This document shows, piece by piece, positions 54,123 to 64,000 of a stretch of 64,000 bases of DNA. Position numbers and translations under genes: made by a program. Each line of letters begins with the position of its first letter. The stretch's first letter is position 1. Under the pieces are notes generated by a model, which saw only the letters and a program-made list of their open reading frames with translations, searched no databases and was not told the DNA's origin. The DNA comes from Cranoglanis bouderius (Eukaryota; Chordata; Actinopteri; Siluriformes; Cranoglanididae), in assembly GCA_023630585.1 (NCBI GenBank), contig CM042535.1:32617399-32681398 (forward strand), given 5' to 3'.

Positions 54123-56870
54123 TTAACTATATAGTTCTATAACTATAGTTCCTCCTGAACTATAGGAAATCTCTTAGTGCAGCTAGATCAGCCTATCTCT
54201 CTACCTTAATTGAAGATAACAAAAATAATCCTAGATTCTTATTTAATACTATAGCAAAATTAACTAGGAATAAAACCGCCACAGAAACAGGCACACAATC
54301 ATTATATAGCAGCAGTGATTTCATGAGTTTTTTTATTGGCAAAATTGAAAATATTAGACAAGAAATTCAGACTATTAATTTAAAAATCAGACAGTCTTAC
54401 TAACCTTGTAGACAATAATATAGCAATATCAAATCAACGATTAGAGTGCTTTACTCCCCTTAGAGAGACTGAACTAATTTCATTAATTTCTTCTTCAAAA
54501 TCATCAACTTGTATACTAGATCCCTTACCTACATGTTTCTTCAAACAGATTACTCCAGAAATAATCAAACCCCTTCTAAAAATAATCAGCTCTTCCCTTA
54601 GCACTGGCTATGTACCTAAATCATTTAAACTAGCAGTTATCAAAAACCTGACCTCGACCCCTGTCAATTGTCCAGCTATAGGCCAATATCAAATCTCCCC
54701 TTTATCTCCAAGATCTTAGAAAAGGTTGTAGCAAAGCAGCTATGCCCGTACCTTAATAGGAATAACATTCATGAAATATATCAGTCAGGATTTAGGCCTC
54801 ATCATAGCACAGAAACAGCACTGGTTAAAGTGGTAAATTACCTACTGAGGGCATCTGATCAGGTTTGTGTCTCCATGCTTGTGTTGCTTGACCTTAGTGC
54901 AGCTTTTGATACAATTGATCATACTATTCTCCTTGGTAGACTAGAAAATGTTTTTGGCATTAAGGGAGCGGCCCTCTCCTGGCTCAGGTCTTATTTGACT
55001 GATCGTTATCAGTTCGTAAATGTAAATGGTGAATTCTCTATGCATACTGAGGTAAAGTGTGGTGTTCCGCAAGGTTTTGTTTTAGGCCCATTGCTTTTTT
55101 CTATATATATGCTACCTCTGGGTCAAATTATTCGTAAACATGGAATTAGCTTCCACTTCCACACACAGTTGTATGTTTCAGCAAAGCCAGAAGACAGACA
55201 CCAGTTTAATAAAGTCGAGGAATGTGTAAAGAACAATAGACAGTGGATGCTCATTAACTTCCTCTTACTAAATTCTGACAAGACAGAAGTACTTATACTA
55301 GGACCACATGCAGCTAGAAGAAAGTTTTCTGATTACATAGTAACTCTGGATGGCCTTTCTGTTTCATCATGTGCAGCAGTAAAAGACCTTGGTGTGATTA
55401 TTGACTCCAGTCTTTCCTTTGACGCCCACATAGGTAATATTACTAGGATAGCCTTCTTTCACCTCAGAAATATTGCTAAGATAAGAAATATATTGTCACT
55501 ACGTGATGCAGAAAAATTAGTCCATGCTTTCTTCACCTCTAGGCTGGATTATTGTAATGCCTTACTGTCTGGATGTTCCAGGAGGAGCATAAACAAACTC
55601 CAGTTAGTCCAGAATGCAGCTGCAAGAGTCTTTACTAGAACTAGAAGATATGACCACATCACCCCTATCTTATCCACACTGCATTGGCTCCCAGTGAAAT
55701 TTCACATTGATTATAAAATACTACTATTGACTTATAAAGCGCTAAATGGCTTCGCGCCACAGTACGTAAGCGAACTTTTGGTCTTTTATGATCCGCCACA
55801 CCTACTTCGATCAAAAGGTGCAGGCTATTTGTCGTTACCTCAAATAGTGAAGGCTACAGCAGGGGGAAGAGCTTTCTCTTACAAAGCCCCACAGTTATGG
55901 AACAGCCTTCCAATTAGTGTTCAGGACTCAGACACAGTCTCAGTGTTTAAGTCCAGGCTGAAAACATATTTGTTTAATCAAGCCTTTTGTGAATAGTTTT
56001 TCCTTACGTAAAGGAGCAGATCTAGAGGTCTCACAGGCATAGAGTGTTGTGGTAAACTGGGATGTTTAGATGCTGTCGCCCCCCAACTTTCACGTGTTCA
56101 CACAGGTTTGTTGATGGTGGAGTGGCTGGCCACCTTATGTCCCAGGGAGCCCTCATGTCTGTGTTACCTTCTGGCTCTTCCTTTTACTTATGCTGTCAGA
56201 GTTAGTCTTGCCAGAGTACCCGCTTGCACTCACGCGAAGTACATTGTCCTTAACCATTACGGGACAATAAGCATACCTAATGCTCTCTCTCTCTCTCTCT
56301 CTCTCTCTCCTTCTTTTGAGCTTCACATGATACTCCTGAGATGCCAGTGATCCCGACCCCTTCTGCTCTCTAGACCTTCCCAATCCATCCTGATGCCCTA
56401 CTTCTGGTTGGAGATCTCATCAATTGGAAGTCACATGCTGCTGCTGAGGATGGCCCCACATGGTGCAGCCTAAAGATCATTGAGATTACAGTGGTGAAGT
56501 TCAACAAAACAGACTTCATATAAAAACTGTAATGAATTTTTCATGGTCTCACAACTGCTATTTGACTGTGTTGTACTGGTACATTTATAGAAGAGATTTA
56601 TTTATTTATAATTGTACTATCCAGTGTTACCCAGATGAGGATGGGTTCCCTTTTGATTCTGGTTCCTCTCAAGGTTTCTTCCTTATATCATCTCAGGGAG
56701 TTTTTCCTTGCCACCGTCACCTCTGGCTTGCTCATTGGGGATAAATTCATAAATTTAAAATCTATGTCCTGAATTTATATACTTCTGTAAAGCTGCTTTG
56801 GGACAATGTCCATTGTTAAAAGCACTATACAAATAAACTGAACTTGAACTTGAACTTGAAAGTTTGTACA
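54123..56870 (+). mobile_element. L2-like LINE, 5' truncated copy
   Basis: It begins inside the linker between endonuclease and RT (SAARSAYLSTLIEDNKNNPR at about 54180) and runs through RT to a 3' untranslated region with a (CT)n array (56283-56310). It ends in repeated TTGAAC (56842-56868). The 3' 900 bp pair as an inverted repeat with 52549-53530. The element is assigned to the L2/CR1 side of LINEs from the RT wording and the short tandem tail. Confidence 0.88.
54668..55996 (+). pseudogene. L2-like reverse transcriptase lacking its catalytic YADD box (442 codons)
   Basis: A long open frame starts MSSYRPISNLPFISKILEKV. It shows YQSGFRPHHSTETALVKVVN, LLDLSAAFDTIDHTILLGRL (first Asp), CGVPQGFVLGPLLFSIYML and RLDYCNALLSGC, and ends GSRLKTYLF-type (here KSRLKTYLFNQAFCE). 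Where relatives read H(C/R)YADDTQLY, this copy reads HFHTQLYVS at about 55158-55180: the two catalytic Asp codons are missing by a small in-frame deletion. The frame upstream of 54668 is broken. The protein therefore cannot be an active RT even though it is open. Confidence 0.9.
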
Positions 56871-57101
56871 AACCCTTTAGAATTTTCTATATTTCTGCAT
56901 AAACATGACCTAAAAAATCATCAGATTTTTACACAAGTCCTAAAAGTAGACAAAGAGAACCGAACAGAGGTTGAGAATCAATGAGACAAAAATATTATAT
57001 TTGGTCATTTTTTATTGAGGAAAATGATCCAATATTACATGTCTGTGAGTGCTAAATGTATGTGAACCTTTGTGAACCTTGTGCAGCAATAATTGCAACT
57101 A

Positions 57102-58418
57102 CAGTGAGTATAGAAAAGAATCACCCCCCTTTAAAATAATCACATTTTGATGCAGTTTTTGTTTTATCCAGCTGTATTTACTCAGTGCAACTTATAACAT
57201 CCAAGTGAAAGATATAACACCAACATGTCAGAAATAAAAAAAAAAACAATAAAAAATGAAAATAACAGAATCACTGAGTTTGAAAAAGGATCACCCACCT
57301 CCTAAAAATGGCGTGTAAACTCAATAAGGTGTAGCTAATAATCTTCTCAATGGCACACAAAGCCATTTGACTTTCAACTGTGATCAGCTGTGGTAATTTT
57401 GATTAGCTCAGCATGAAAAGAGCTTTCCTGGAGCATTTTATAGTGCAACTGAAGCAAACAATCAACTATGGGTGGCAAGGCAAAGTCAAAAGATCTCTGG
57501 GATAAAGTTGTGAACAGGCACAAGTCAGGAGATGGATACAAAAAAATTCAAAGGCTTTATCAATGCCTAGAAGCACAGTGAAGTCTATTATTAAGAATTG
57601 GAAGGTATTTGGTACAACACAGACTATCCTTGGATCAGGACATCGCTCCAAACTGGATGAAAGAGCCAGGATGAAACTAGTCAGAGAGGCTACCATGAGG
57701 CCTACAGCAACTCTGAAGCAGTTGCAGGAATTTATGACAAAGAGTGTTCATTGCGTGCATGTGACAACAATATCACAAATTCTCCACAAATGCGGCTTGT
57801 ATGGGAGGGTTGCAAGAAAAAAGCCACCCACGACTGAGCGTTACCAAAACGCACCTTGAAAATTCTAAGGCCAAATGGAAATAGGTGTTAAGGTCAGATG
57901 AATTATTTGGCCTCAACACCAAACGATATGTCTGGTGGAAATCCAATACAGCTCACCAACCAAATAACACCATTCCTACAGTAAAGCATGGAGGTGGTAA
58001 TATCCTGTTATGGGGGTGTTTCTCTGGAGCAGTGACTGGAGCACTTGCCAGAATAGAAGGAAAATAGATGGGGCACAATACCGTCAAATTCTTGAGGAAA
58101 ATCTGCTGCCCTCTGCCAGAAAGTTGTCAATGGGAAGAAGGTTTACCTAAGCAAACAGCAAAACACAAAAAAAGGAGAAAAAGGTGAATGTCCTTGCATG
58201 GCCTAGTCAGAGCCCAGACTTAAACCCCATCTGTGGAATCCAGACTTAAATCCAAATCTGTGGAATGACTTGAAGACTGCAGTCCACAAACGATCACCAT
58301 CAAATTTAACTGAACTTGAGCAGTTCTGCAAAGAAGAGTTGGCAAATATTGCGAAGTCTAGATGTGCAAAGTTAGTAGAGGCATATCCCAACAGACTGAT
58401 TCTTTCCTATACCTACTG
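57102..58418 (+). mobile_element. Tc1 group A, fourth copy
   Basis: It starts CAGTGAGTATAGAAAAGAAT (57102) and ends ATTCTTTCCTATACCTACTG (58418), with TA at 57100-57101 and 58419-58420. The right inverted repeat is reduced to about 25 bp. The transposase sense is plus: MGGKAKSKD (57468), MPRSTVKSIIKNWKVFGTTQ, LRSDELFGLNTKRYVW (first Asp), KHGGGNILLWGCFSGA and, in another frame, WPSQSPDLNP followed by a duplicated patch and LEQFCKEELANIAKSRC. It interrupts Tc1 group I. Confidence 0.92.
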
Positions 58419-58824
58419 TAAACATTTCCAGTAACTGTTGATCAGTCCTGCACATCAGCTTGGAGGAATTTTAGCCTATTCCTCAATACAGTACTGCTTA
58501 CACTCTGGGATATTGGTGGGTTTCCTCACATGAACTGCTTGCTTCAGGTCCTTCCATAACATTTCTATTGGATTAAGGTCAGGACATTGATTTGCCCATT
58601 CCAAAACATTAACTTTATTCTTCCTTAACCATTCTTTGTTAGAATGACTTGTGTATTTGGGGTCGTTGTCTTGCTACATGACCGGCTTTCTCTTGAGATT
58701 CAGTTCACGGACAGATGTCCTAACATTTTTCTTTAGAATTCACTGGTATAATTCAGAATTCATTGTTCCATCAATGATGGCAAGCTGTCCTGGCCCAGAT
58801 GCAGCAAAACAGTCCCAAAGAATG

Positions 58825-59135
58825 TGTGGAGGCGGGGGCGTGGACGAACGCCGGTTTGTGAATGGAGGGCGGAGCCGGAGAAAGCGATTGGTAAGGATTG
58901 CACTCCTGTAGGAAATTAGACCAATGATTGTTGTGTTGCAGTGAGGGGAAGAAGATAAAAGGGAGAGCCTTTTAAAAGAGAGCCACCTGCACAGAGCTGT
59001 GTGTGTTTGTGCGAGTTGAGCTAATAAAAAGAGCGCTGAAAAGCGGAAAAGAAAAAAAAGTAAATAAAACCATCCGAGTTGGATCAAGCCTGCCTCCACT
59101 CTGTTTCCCTCCTTGCCTGACTTTAAATTCTTACA
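58825..59135 (+). mobile_element. Solo LTR family Z inside Tc1 group I
   Basis: The 311-bp block runs from TGTGGAGGCGGGGGCGTGGA to TTTAAATTCTTACA and matches the LTR at 7499-7815 over its whole length: CCGGAGAAAGCGATTGGTAA, TTGTGTTGCAGTGAGGGGAA, then AGATAAAAG as a TATA-like box and AGCTAATAAAAAGAGCGC with a polyadenylation signal. The flanking 4 bp (AATG and CATG after one C) are only partly alike, so the target duplication is uncertain. It splits the Tc1 sequence between CAGTCCCAAA and CCATGATACTACCACC. Confidence 0.82.
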
Positions 59136-59871
59136 CCATGATACTACCACCACCGTGTTTCACTAATGGGATAAGCTTCTTATGCTAGAATGCAGTGTTT
59201 ACCTTTCTCTAAACATAGCGCTTCATTTAAATAAAAAGGTTCTATTTTGGACTCATCTGTCCACAAAATATTTTTCCAATAGCCTTCTGGCTTGTCCACA
59301 TGATCTTTAACAAACTGCAGACAGGAAGAAATGTTCTTTTTGGAGAGCAGTGGCTTTCTCCTTGCATCCCTGCCATGCACACCATTGTTGTTCAGTGTTC
59401 TCCTGATGGTTGGATCATGAACATTAACATTAGCCAATGTGAGAAAGGCCTTTAGTTGCTTAGAAGTTACCCTGGGTTTCTTTGTGACCTCGCGGACTAT
59501 TACACATCTTGCTCTTGGAGTTATCTTTGTTCATCAACTACTCCTGGGGAGGGTAACAATAGTTTTGAATTTCCTCCATTTGTACACAATCTATCTGACT
59601 GTGGATTGGTGGAGTCCAAACTTTTTCAAGATGGTTTTGTAACCTTTTCCATAAAATGAGGATCAACAACTCTTTTTCTGAAGCCCTCAGAAATCTACTT
59701 TGTTCATGCCACAGTTTCGACTAAGAAATTTTGTTGCTGACCAATGTGTCCGGGAATTAAGTTTACGGAACAAGCTGGAAAAAGTCTGGTCATCTCATTT
59801 CTGTGTTTATTTTGCACGTTTTGTAACATTTTGGATTATATATATATAAATCTCTAGATATACATATATAA

Positions 59872-59875
<4 letters not shown>

Positions 59876-59920
<45 letters not shown>

Positions 59921-59929
59921 AGCACAGAG

Positions 59930-59988
<59 letters not shown>
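59876..59988. repeat. (GA)n and (TG)n microsatellites
   Basis: About 19 GA units (59876-59914) and about 27 TG units (59934-59988), separated by TAACCAGCACAGAGATA. Confidence 0.96.
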
Positions 59989-61560
59989 ATTGAATGAGTC
60001 TGCTGAAAAGTGAAAGTAGAAATGGTCAGAAACATGACAATGACCTTATTTAGGTGTGCAATTGTGAATGTACGTTGTCTAATGTACTTTGTCTAAATGT
60101 ATTTTATTTGCTTCTATTTTCTTACTGTAAGAAAATAATTACCACACGCCAATTGTCTGTCACAGTTGGTTGCATTCCTTCTACTGTTAATAGCACCCCA
60201 TTGGGAAATGTAATGCTTTATTAAAAGCTAATCACAAAACTGCCATGGGATGTGGGATTCCCTCAATATAAATGTGGTCATCACAAAAGAATTGTTAGGA
60301 AAGAGAAAGAGAGGGAGAGATACCATGTGGGTGGGGGTGGTGCAATGCTACACTTGGGGCTGCCTGGAACCTTCCAGGGTGTTACATTCTGTAAAATGCT
60401 AGGGCCAGCACAGGTTGATTCATGTGCAAGCCACACTGAGACAGTGCTCAGTCCCTCTCCAATTACTATTCCATAAAATATGGTGGGAGCTGCACACAAG
60501 TGACTGCTGCGGCAAGTCCAAAACACTGTGTGATAGGCTGGGACCAAAGTCATTGAAGTGGCAACCTGTCGTCATCTCCCATGCTATTCCATCAGAGGGT
60601 GCACATCAAAAAAGACTGGCAGATCACACTATAGCCACAAGCGCAGACTCAAGCGGAGTTGTTTTCATTTTATGCAAAAGGCAAAAGCAATTAGTCTTAT
60701 TTTATCTAAAAACTGAACTATTCACTAATATAGTGAATTATTATTAAAGCAGTGCAGTTACAATTTCAAGCAGTTTCAAGCACTTTATCCAAAATCCAAG
60801 CACTTTTCAAATCTTGAAAACACTACTTTAAAATTCAAGCATTTTCAAGGATTTCCAGCACCCATACGAAACCCCGTATTTTGACACACAGTAGTATATA
60901 AGATAGGATATGTTATGTTCAGGGGTGACTTTTGTCAATGGGCTAGCAGGTCTAAGCCTGCATGTCTTTCAAAGATAAAAACAAATCAATATAAAGTTTA
61001 ATTTTTGGCATCCACATCATCTTATTTGTGGTTAGCAAATGTTTTAAAGAGGATGATGATGATGATGATGATGATGATTATTATCAATTATAACTTGGGG
61101 TATAATGATTAATTAGTGAGCTATTACAGGAATATCACCAGGCACTAATGATTATATTACTGATATTTGATAAATTGGTGTACTTGTTTGAGCCATGGTA
61201 GTATGTAAGACAGGATATATAATGGAGCAAATGTATTACCAGTACCACTCTTTTTTCCTTATGAGAAATAAGTCTGAGAAATAAGTCCCTGATGGCTGCT
61301 GAGACCAAAGTAGTTGCATATGATCCTTATTAGGTAGAACCAGCTCTGGTGATATGGGTGGAATGTGGCAGGTGTCTCTAATCGCTTTGATGTTGTAATG
61401 ACCTGGAGAGAAGGAAATGAGGGAAGTGAGCAGAGAAATTAGATTACTGATAATGTGGATACAGAAAACCTGAGCTACATCGCCAGTCTCACAGAATAGA
61501 CAAAGCAACTGCTAATGCCAGAGATACATCAGATATAGCTAGATGAGAACATTGGGGTTA
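59989..61560. other. Anonymous sequence with a short hAT-like end and a GAT repeat
   Basis: No coding region recognised. At about 60750-60875 the words TTCAAGCA(C/T)TTT and CAAGGATTTCCAGCACCCAT resemble the arm of a fish hAT MITE. A (GAT)n run is at 61045-61078. ATTTTCTTAC T GTAAGAAAAT at 60117-60137 is a perfect 10-bp-arm palindrome. Confidence 0.45.
61045..61078. repeat. (GAT)n trinucleotide repeat
   Basis: About ten GAT units, then ATTATTATC. Confidence 0.93.
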
Positions 61561-61564
61561 AACT

Positions 61565-63075
61565 CTCAAAATGTACTAACCCCATTTCCAGAAAAGTTCG
61601 TATTTTGTCTAAAATGCAATAAAAGCCAAAATCTGTGATTTGTCAAGTCTTTTGAAACTTTAATTAACTGACAAAAATACAAAGAAAAGATATTGAATAT
61701 ATTCACTGACCAACTTAATTGTATTTTGTAAATATAAACAAATTTAGAATTTGATACCTTCAACATGCTCAAAAAAAGTTGCGACAGAGGCAAAATAAGA
61801 CTGACAAGTTTATAGAATATTCAAGTAACATCAAGTTGGAGGATCAGATTAATTGGTAACAGGGGAGGGTATAAGGACTGGGCATAAAAGGAGCATCCAC
61901 CATAAGCTCCATCTTTGCAAGCAAGGATGGGTCGTGGCTCACCACTTTGTGCCAAACTTAGTGAGAGAATTGTCAGTCGATGTTCAAAAAGAACATTGCT
62001 CAATGTAATATTGCAAAGAATTTAGGTCTTTCACTATCTACAGTGCTTAATATTGTGAAAAGATTCAGGGAATCTGGAGAAATCTCACTGCGTAAAGGGT
62101 AAGGCCAGAAACCACTGTTGAAATAGCATGACTGTCGAGCCCTCAGGCGGAATTGCCTGAGAAATTGTCAAGCTACTGTGATAAATATAACCACATGGGC
62201 TCGGGAGTACTTTGGAAAACTGTTGTCACTTAACACTGTCCGCCGCTGCATACAGAAATGCAACCTGAATCTCTATTACGCATGGAGGAAGTCACACATA
62301 AACTCTATGCAGAAATGCCGCCAAGTTCTCTGGGCCTGAGCTCATCTTAGATGGGCAGTGGAAACGTGTGCTGCGGTCAGATGAGTCCAAGTTTCAGCTT
62401 GTTTTTGGGAAAAATGGACATTGAGTTCTCCATGCCAAAGATGAAAAAGACCAACCAGACTGTTATAAGCGAAAGGTGCTTCTGTGATGGTATGAGGGTG
62501 CATCAGTGCTCACGGCATGGGTGACTTGCATATGTGTGTGAAGACGCGGAGGCATATGTTGGGATTTTAGAGAGACATATGCTGCCATCAAGGCAACGTC
62601 TTTTTCCCAGGAAGTCCATGTTTTTTTCAGCAGGACAATGCAGGACTGGCCTCATTCTGCACGTGCTACAACAGCGTGGCTTCATAGACACAGAGTGCGT
62701 GTGCTTGACTGGCCTGCCATCAGTCCAGATTTGTCTCCTATTTGCGCATCATGAAGAGGAGAATCAAACAATGGTGACCAATGACTCTTGAGCAGCTGAA
62801 GTCTTGTATCAAACAAGAATGGGCAAAAATTCCACAAAACTACAACAATTAGTATCCTCAGTTCCCAAATGATTAAAACGTGTAATTAAAAGGAAGGGTG
62901 ATGTAGCAGTGGTAAACATGCGTCTGTCCCAACTTTTTTTGAGTGTGTTGAAGGCATCAAATTCTAAATTTGTTTATATTTACAAAATACAATTAACTTG
63001 GTCAGTGAAAACATTGAATATCTTTTCTTTGTACTTTTGTCAGTTAATTAAAGTTTCAAGAGACTTTAAAAGAAT
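61565..63075 (+). mobile_element. Tc1 group J, decayed near full-length copy
   Basis: Long inverted repeats of about 200 bp are recognisable: AATTAACTGACAAAAATACA, TTGTATTTTGTAAATATAAA and CATGCTCAAAAAAAGTTGCG on the left, with the complements at 62935-63060. The left end appears near 61575; the right terminus is truncated. The transposase starts MGRGSPLCAKLSERIVS at 61927 and stops at about 62022. Later pieces include TWAREYFGK-like text, VLRSDESKFQLVFGKNG (first Asp), DAEAYVGILERHMLPS and FQQDNAGLA (second Asp, shifted). Many stops. Confidence 0.85.
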
Positions 63076-63504
63076 AAATGTGTTATAAGAAACATAGTCA
63101 ACACATTTTATTTCACCCCTATTAACCATCAGAGGTGGTGTGTGACGCCTGACTTGCTGAGATTTTCCAGTGTATTTTCAATAAATATTGCCATCATATC
63201 GCAATCATTCCCCTTTTCCTTTTGTTCTCATCAGTGTGCATGTTGGACTATATAAACACAGTACATCTTGTGGCTACAGTCAGTGTCCTATCACCAACCT
63301 CTCTCCTATCACCAACCCTCCTCTGATTCCCTTATACTTTCATGAATGTGCTTTTCTTCTGATACTACAAACATTATTCATAGAACACTACTGGGTTCTG
63401 CAGCACCTTTAAGCCTTGAATCGATTTTACCCTTATAATGTTAGTGTTTTTTTCTCCAATGTTAAGTGTAAGCAGTTCATAACAATCAATTTTTCCTGCA
63501 GAGT
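63076..63504. other. Anonymous sequence
   Basis: No feature recognised; a doubled TCACCAACC(T/C)CTCTCCTA word at 63290-63320 is a short local duplication. Confidence 0.45.
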
Positions 63505-63712
63505 TGGTTTCCCCTCTGCAGTAAGTCCTGAATGCAGCAGCCAGAGTCCTTTCTAGAACCAGAAAGTTCAATCATATCAACTCTCTTATCCACCCAGCAC
63601 TGAAAATTATTCTAGAATATAACTAATGACATATAAAGGTCAATGAATGGTCTTGCCTCATAGTACCTGAGTGAAATTTTGGTCTATTATAATCTGTCAT
63701 GACGGCTTTGAT
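63505..63712 (+). mobile_element. L2-like LINE RT fragment
   Basis: Decayed text LNAAARVLSRTRKFNHI, then MTYKGQ and LPHSTXVKFWSIII-like frames, corresponds to the LQLVQNAAARVFTRTRRYDH..LTYKALNG..PQYVSELL region at 55600-55790. It is about 200 bp and bounded on the right by (TA)n. Confidence 0.7.
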
Positions 63713-63714
63713 AA

Positions 63715-63716
<2 letters not shown>

Positions 63717-63791
<75 letters not shown>
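63717..63791. repeat. (TA)n microsatellite
   Basis: About 37 TA units directly before a Tc1 terminus. Confidence 0.96.
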
Positions 63792-63798
<7 letters not shown>

Positions 63799-63920
63799 GT
63801 GCAAAAGTTTTAGGCACTCTATTTTTTTTTAGTACAAACTTTGTTATAGATTTTTTATTTTATGACTTCTACATTATTAAGTCAGTTCAAAAAACATTTT
63901 TGATTCCCAAAATTAATTAC
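63792..63920 (+). mobile_element. Tc1 group C terminal fragment
   Basis: It reads AGTACTGTGCAAAAGTTTTA then GGCACTCTATT, and TTGTTATAGATTTTTTATTT, the inverted counterpart of the end at 23216. It is cut at 63920 by an LTR. Confidence 0.8.
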
Positions 63921-64000
63921 TGTTAGAGTCCTCCTCTTGCTCGGCGCTGCTCACGGGGGCTGGCGAGTAGCATACTTCCGCATTCCCCGCTTTCCATTCA
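63921..64000 (+). mobile_element. Start of an LTR family Y copy (window edge)
   Basis: TGTTAGAGTCCTCCTCTTGC is followed by ACTTCCGCATTCC and CCATTC, as at 48972-49045. The element continues past the window, so whether it is solo or full cannot be told. It appears to interrupt the Tc1 group C fragment. Confidence 0.7.

Larger units (their letters stand above)
56871..59740 (-). mobile_element. Tc1 group I, interrupted by Tc1 group A and a solo LTR
   Basis: Own segments are 56871-57101, 58419-58824 and 59136-59740. The left inverted repeat survives (GTTTGTACAAACCCTTTAGA, TTTTTTATTGAGGAAAATGA), truncated by the LINE tail. The minus strand encodes NILWTDESKIEPF (first Asp; 59280-59240), RTLNNNGVHGRDARRKPLLS and, further up, HTH text in shifted frames. 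The end after 59740 is not recognisable. Confidence 0.85.

Overview
This window reads as teleost fish genomic DNA, possibly from an ostariophysan such as a catfish. The evidence is the density of Tc1-like transposons with long inverted repeats, fish-type RTE, L2-like and SGNH-domain LINEs, Gmr1-like Ty3/gypsy fragments, hAT elements, tRNA-derived SINEs, and long (TA)n, (CA)n and (GA)n arrays. I found no convincing host protein-coding gene, rRNA, functional tRNA or CRISPR array. Nearly every long reading frame belongs to a transposable element or to a microsatellite. Species is an inference only.

Local names used below: Tc1 groups A to J are families told apart by their terminal repeats. LTR family X is the pair of about 1.8-2.0 kb solo LTRs. 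Family Y is the LTR that starts TGTTAG and recurs at 18, 49 and 64 kb. Family Z is the short LTR at 7.5 and 58.8 kb.

Layout. 1-7.8 kb: truncated Tc1-A, a hAT copy (hAT-1a) split by a solo LTR, and Gmr1-like gypsy pieces. 7.8-12.5 kb: weakly characterised sequence with a Tc1 fragment, a hAT zinc-finger remnant, a hAT MITE and a Harbinger remnant. 12.5-20.4 kb: one LINE interrupted three times (Tc1-A, solo LTR X, LTR element Y). 20.5-24.2 kb: Tc1-B, a Tc1 MITE and anonymous sequence. 24.3-33.4 kb: a second hAT copy (hAT-1b) holding a solo LTR X and a different hAT (hAT-2), which itself holds a Tc1 and a near full-length RTE LINE. 33.4-35.7 kb: a non-autonomous LTR element whose 5' LTR is rearranged and carries a hAT MITE. 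35.8-37.4 kb: Tc1-E. 38.2-42.4 kb: SINEs and a decayed gypsy element with gag-pol. 43-46.6 kb: Tc1-B split by Tc1-A, then a patchwork. 48-52.5 kb: Tc1 and LTR elements sitting in (TA)n tracts. 52.5-56.9 kb: two L2-like LINE copies head to head. 56.9-59.7 kb: Tc1-I split by Tc1-A and a solo LTR Z. 61.6-64 kb: Tc1-J, an L2 piece, a Tc1 end and the start of an LTR.

The value of the window is its stratigraphy. Target-site duplications and paralogous empty sites let the order of many insertions be read directly. No undescribed enzymatic or defence system was found. The unusual items are structural: reciprocal empty sites in two hAT copies, a nested hAT, an inverted U3 block inside an LTR, a 130-bp LTR hairpin, a higher-order minisatellite inside a mobile element, Gmr1-type gene order, and a LINE RT that has lost its catalytic aspartates.
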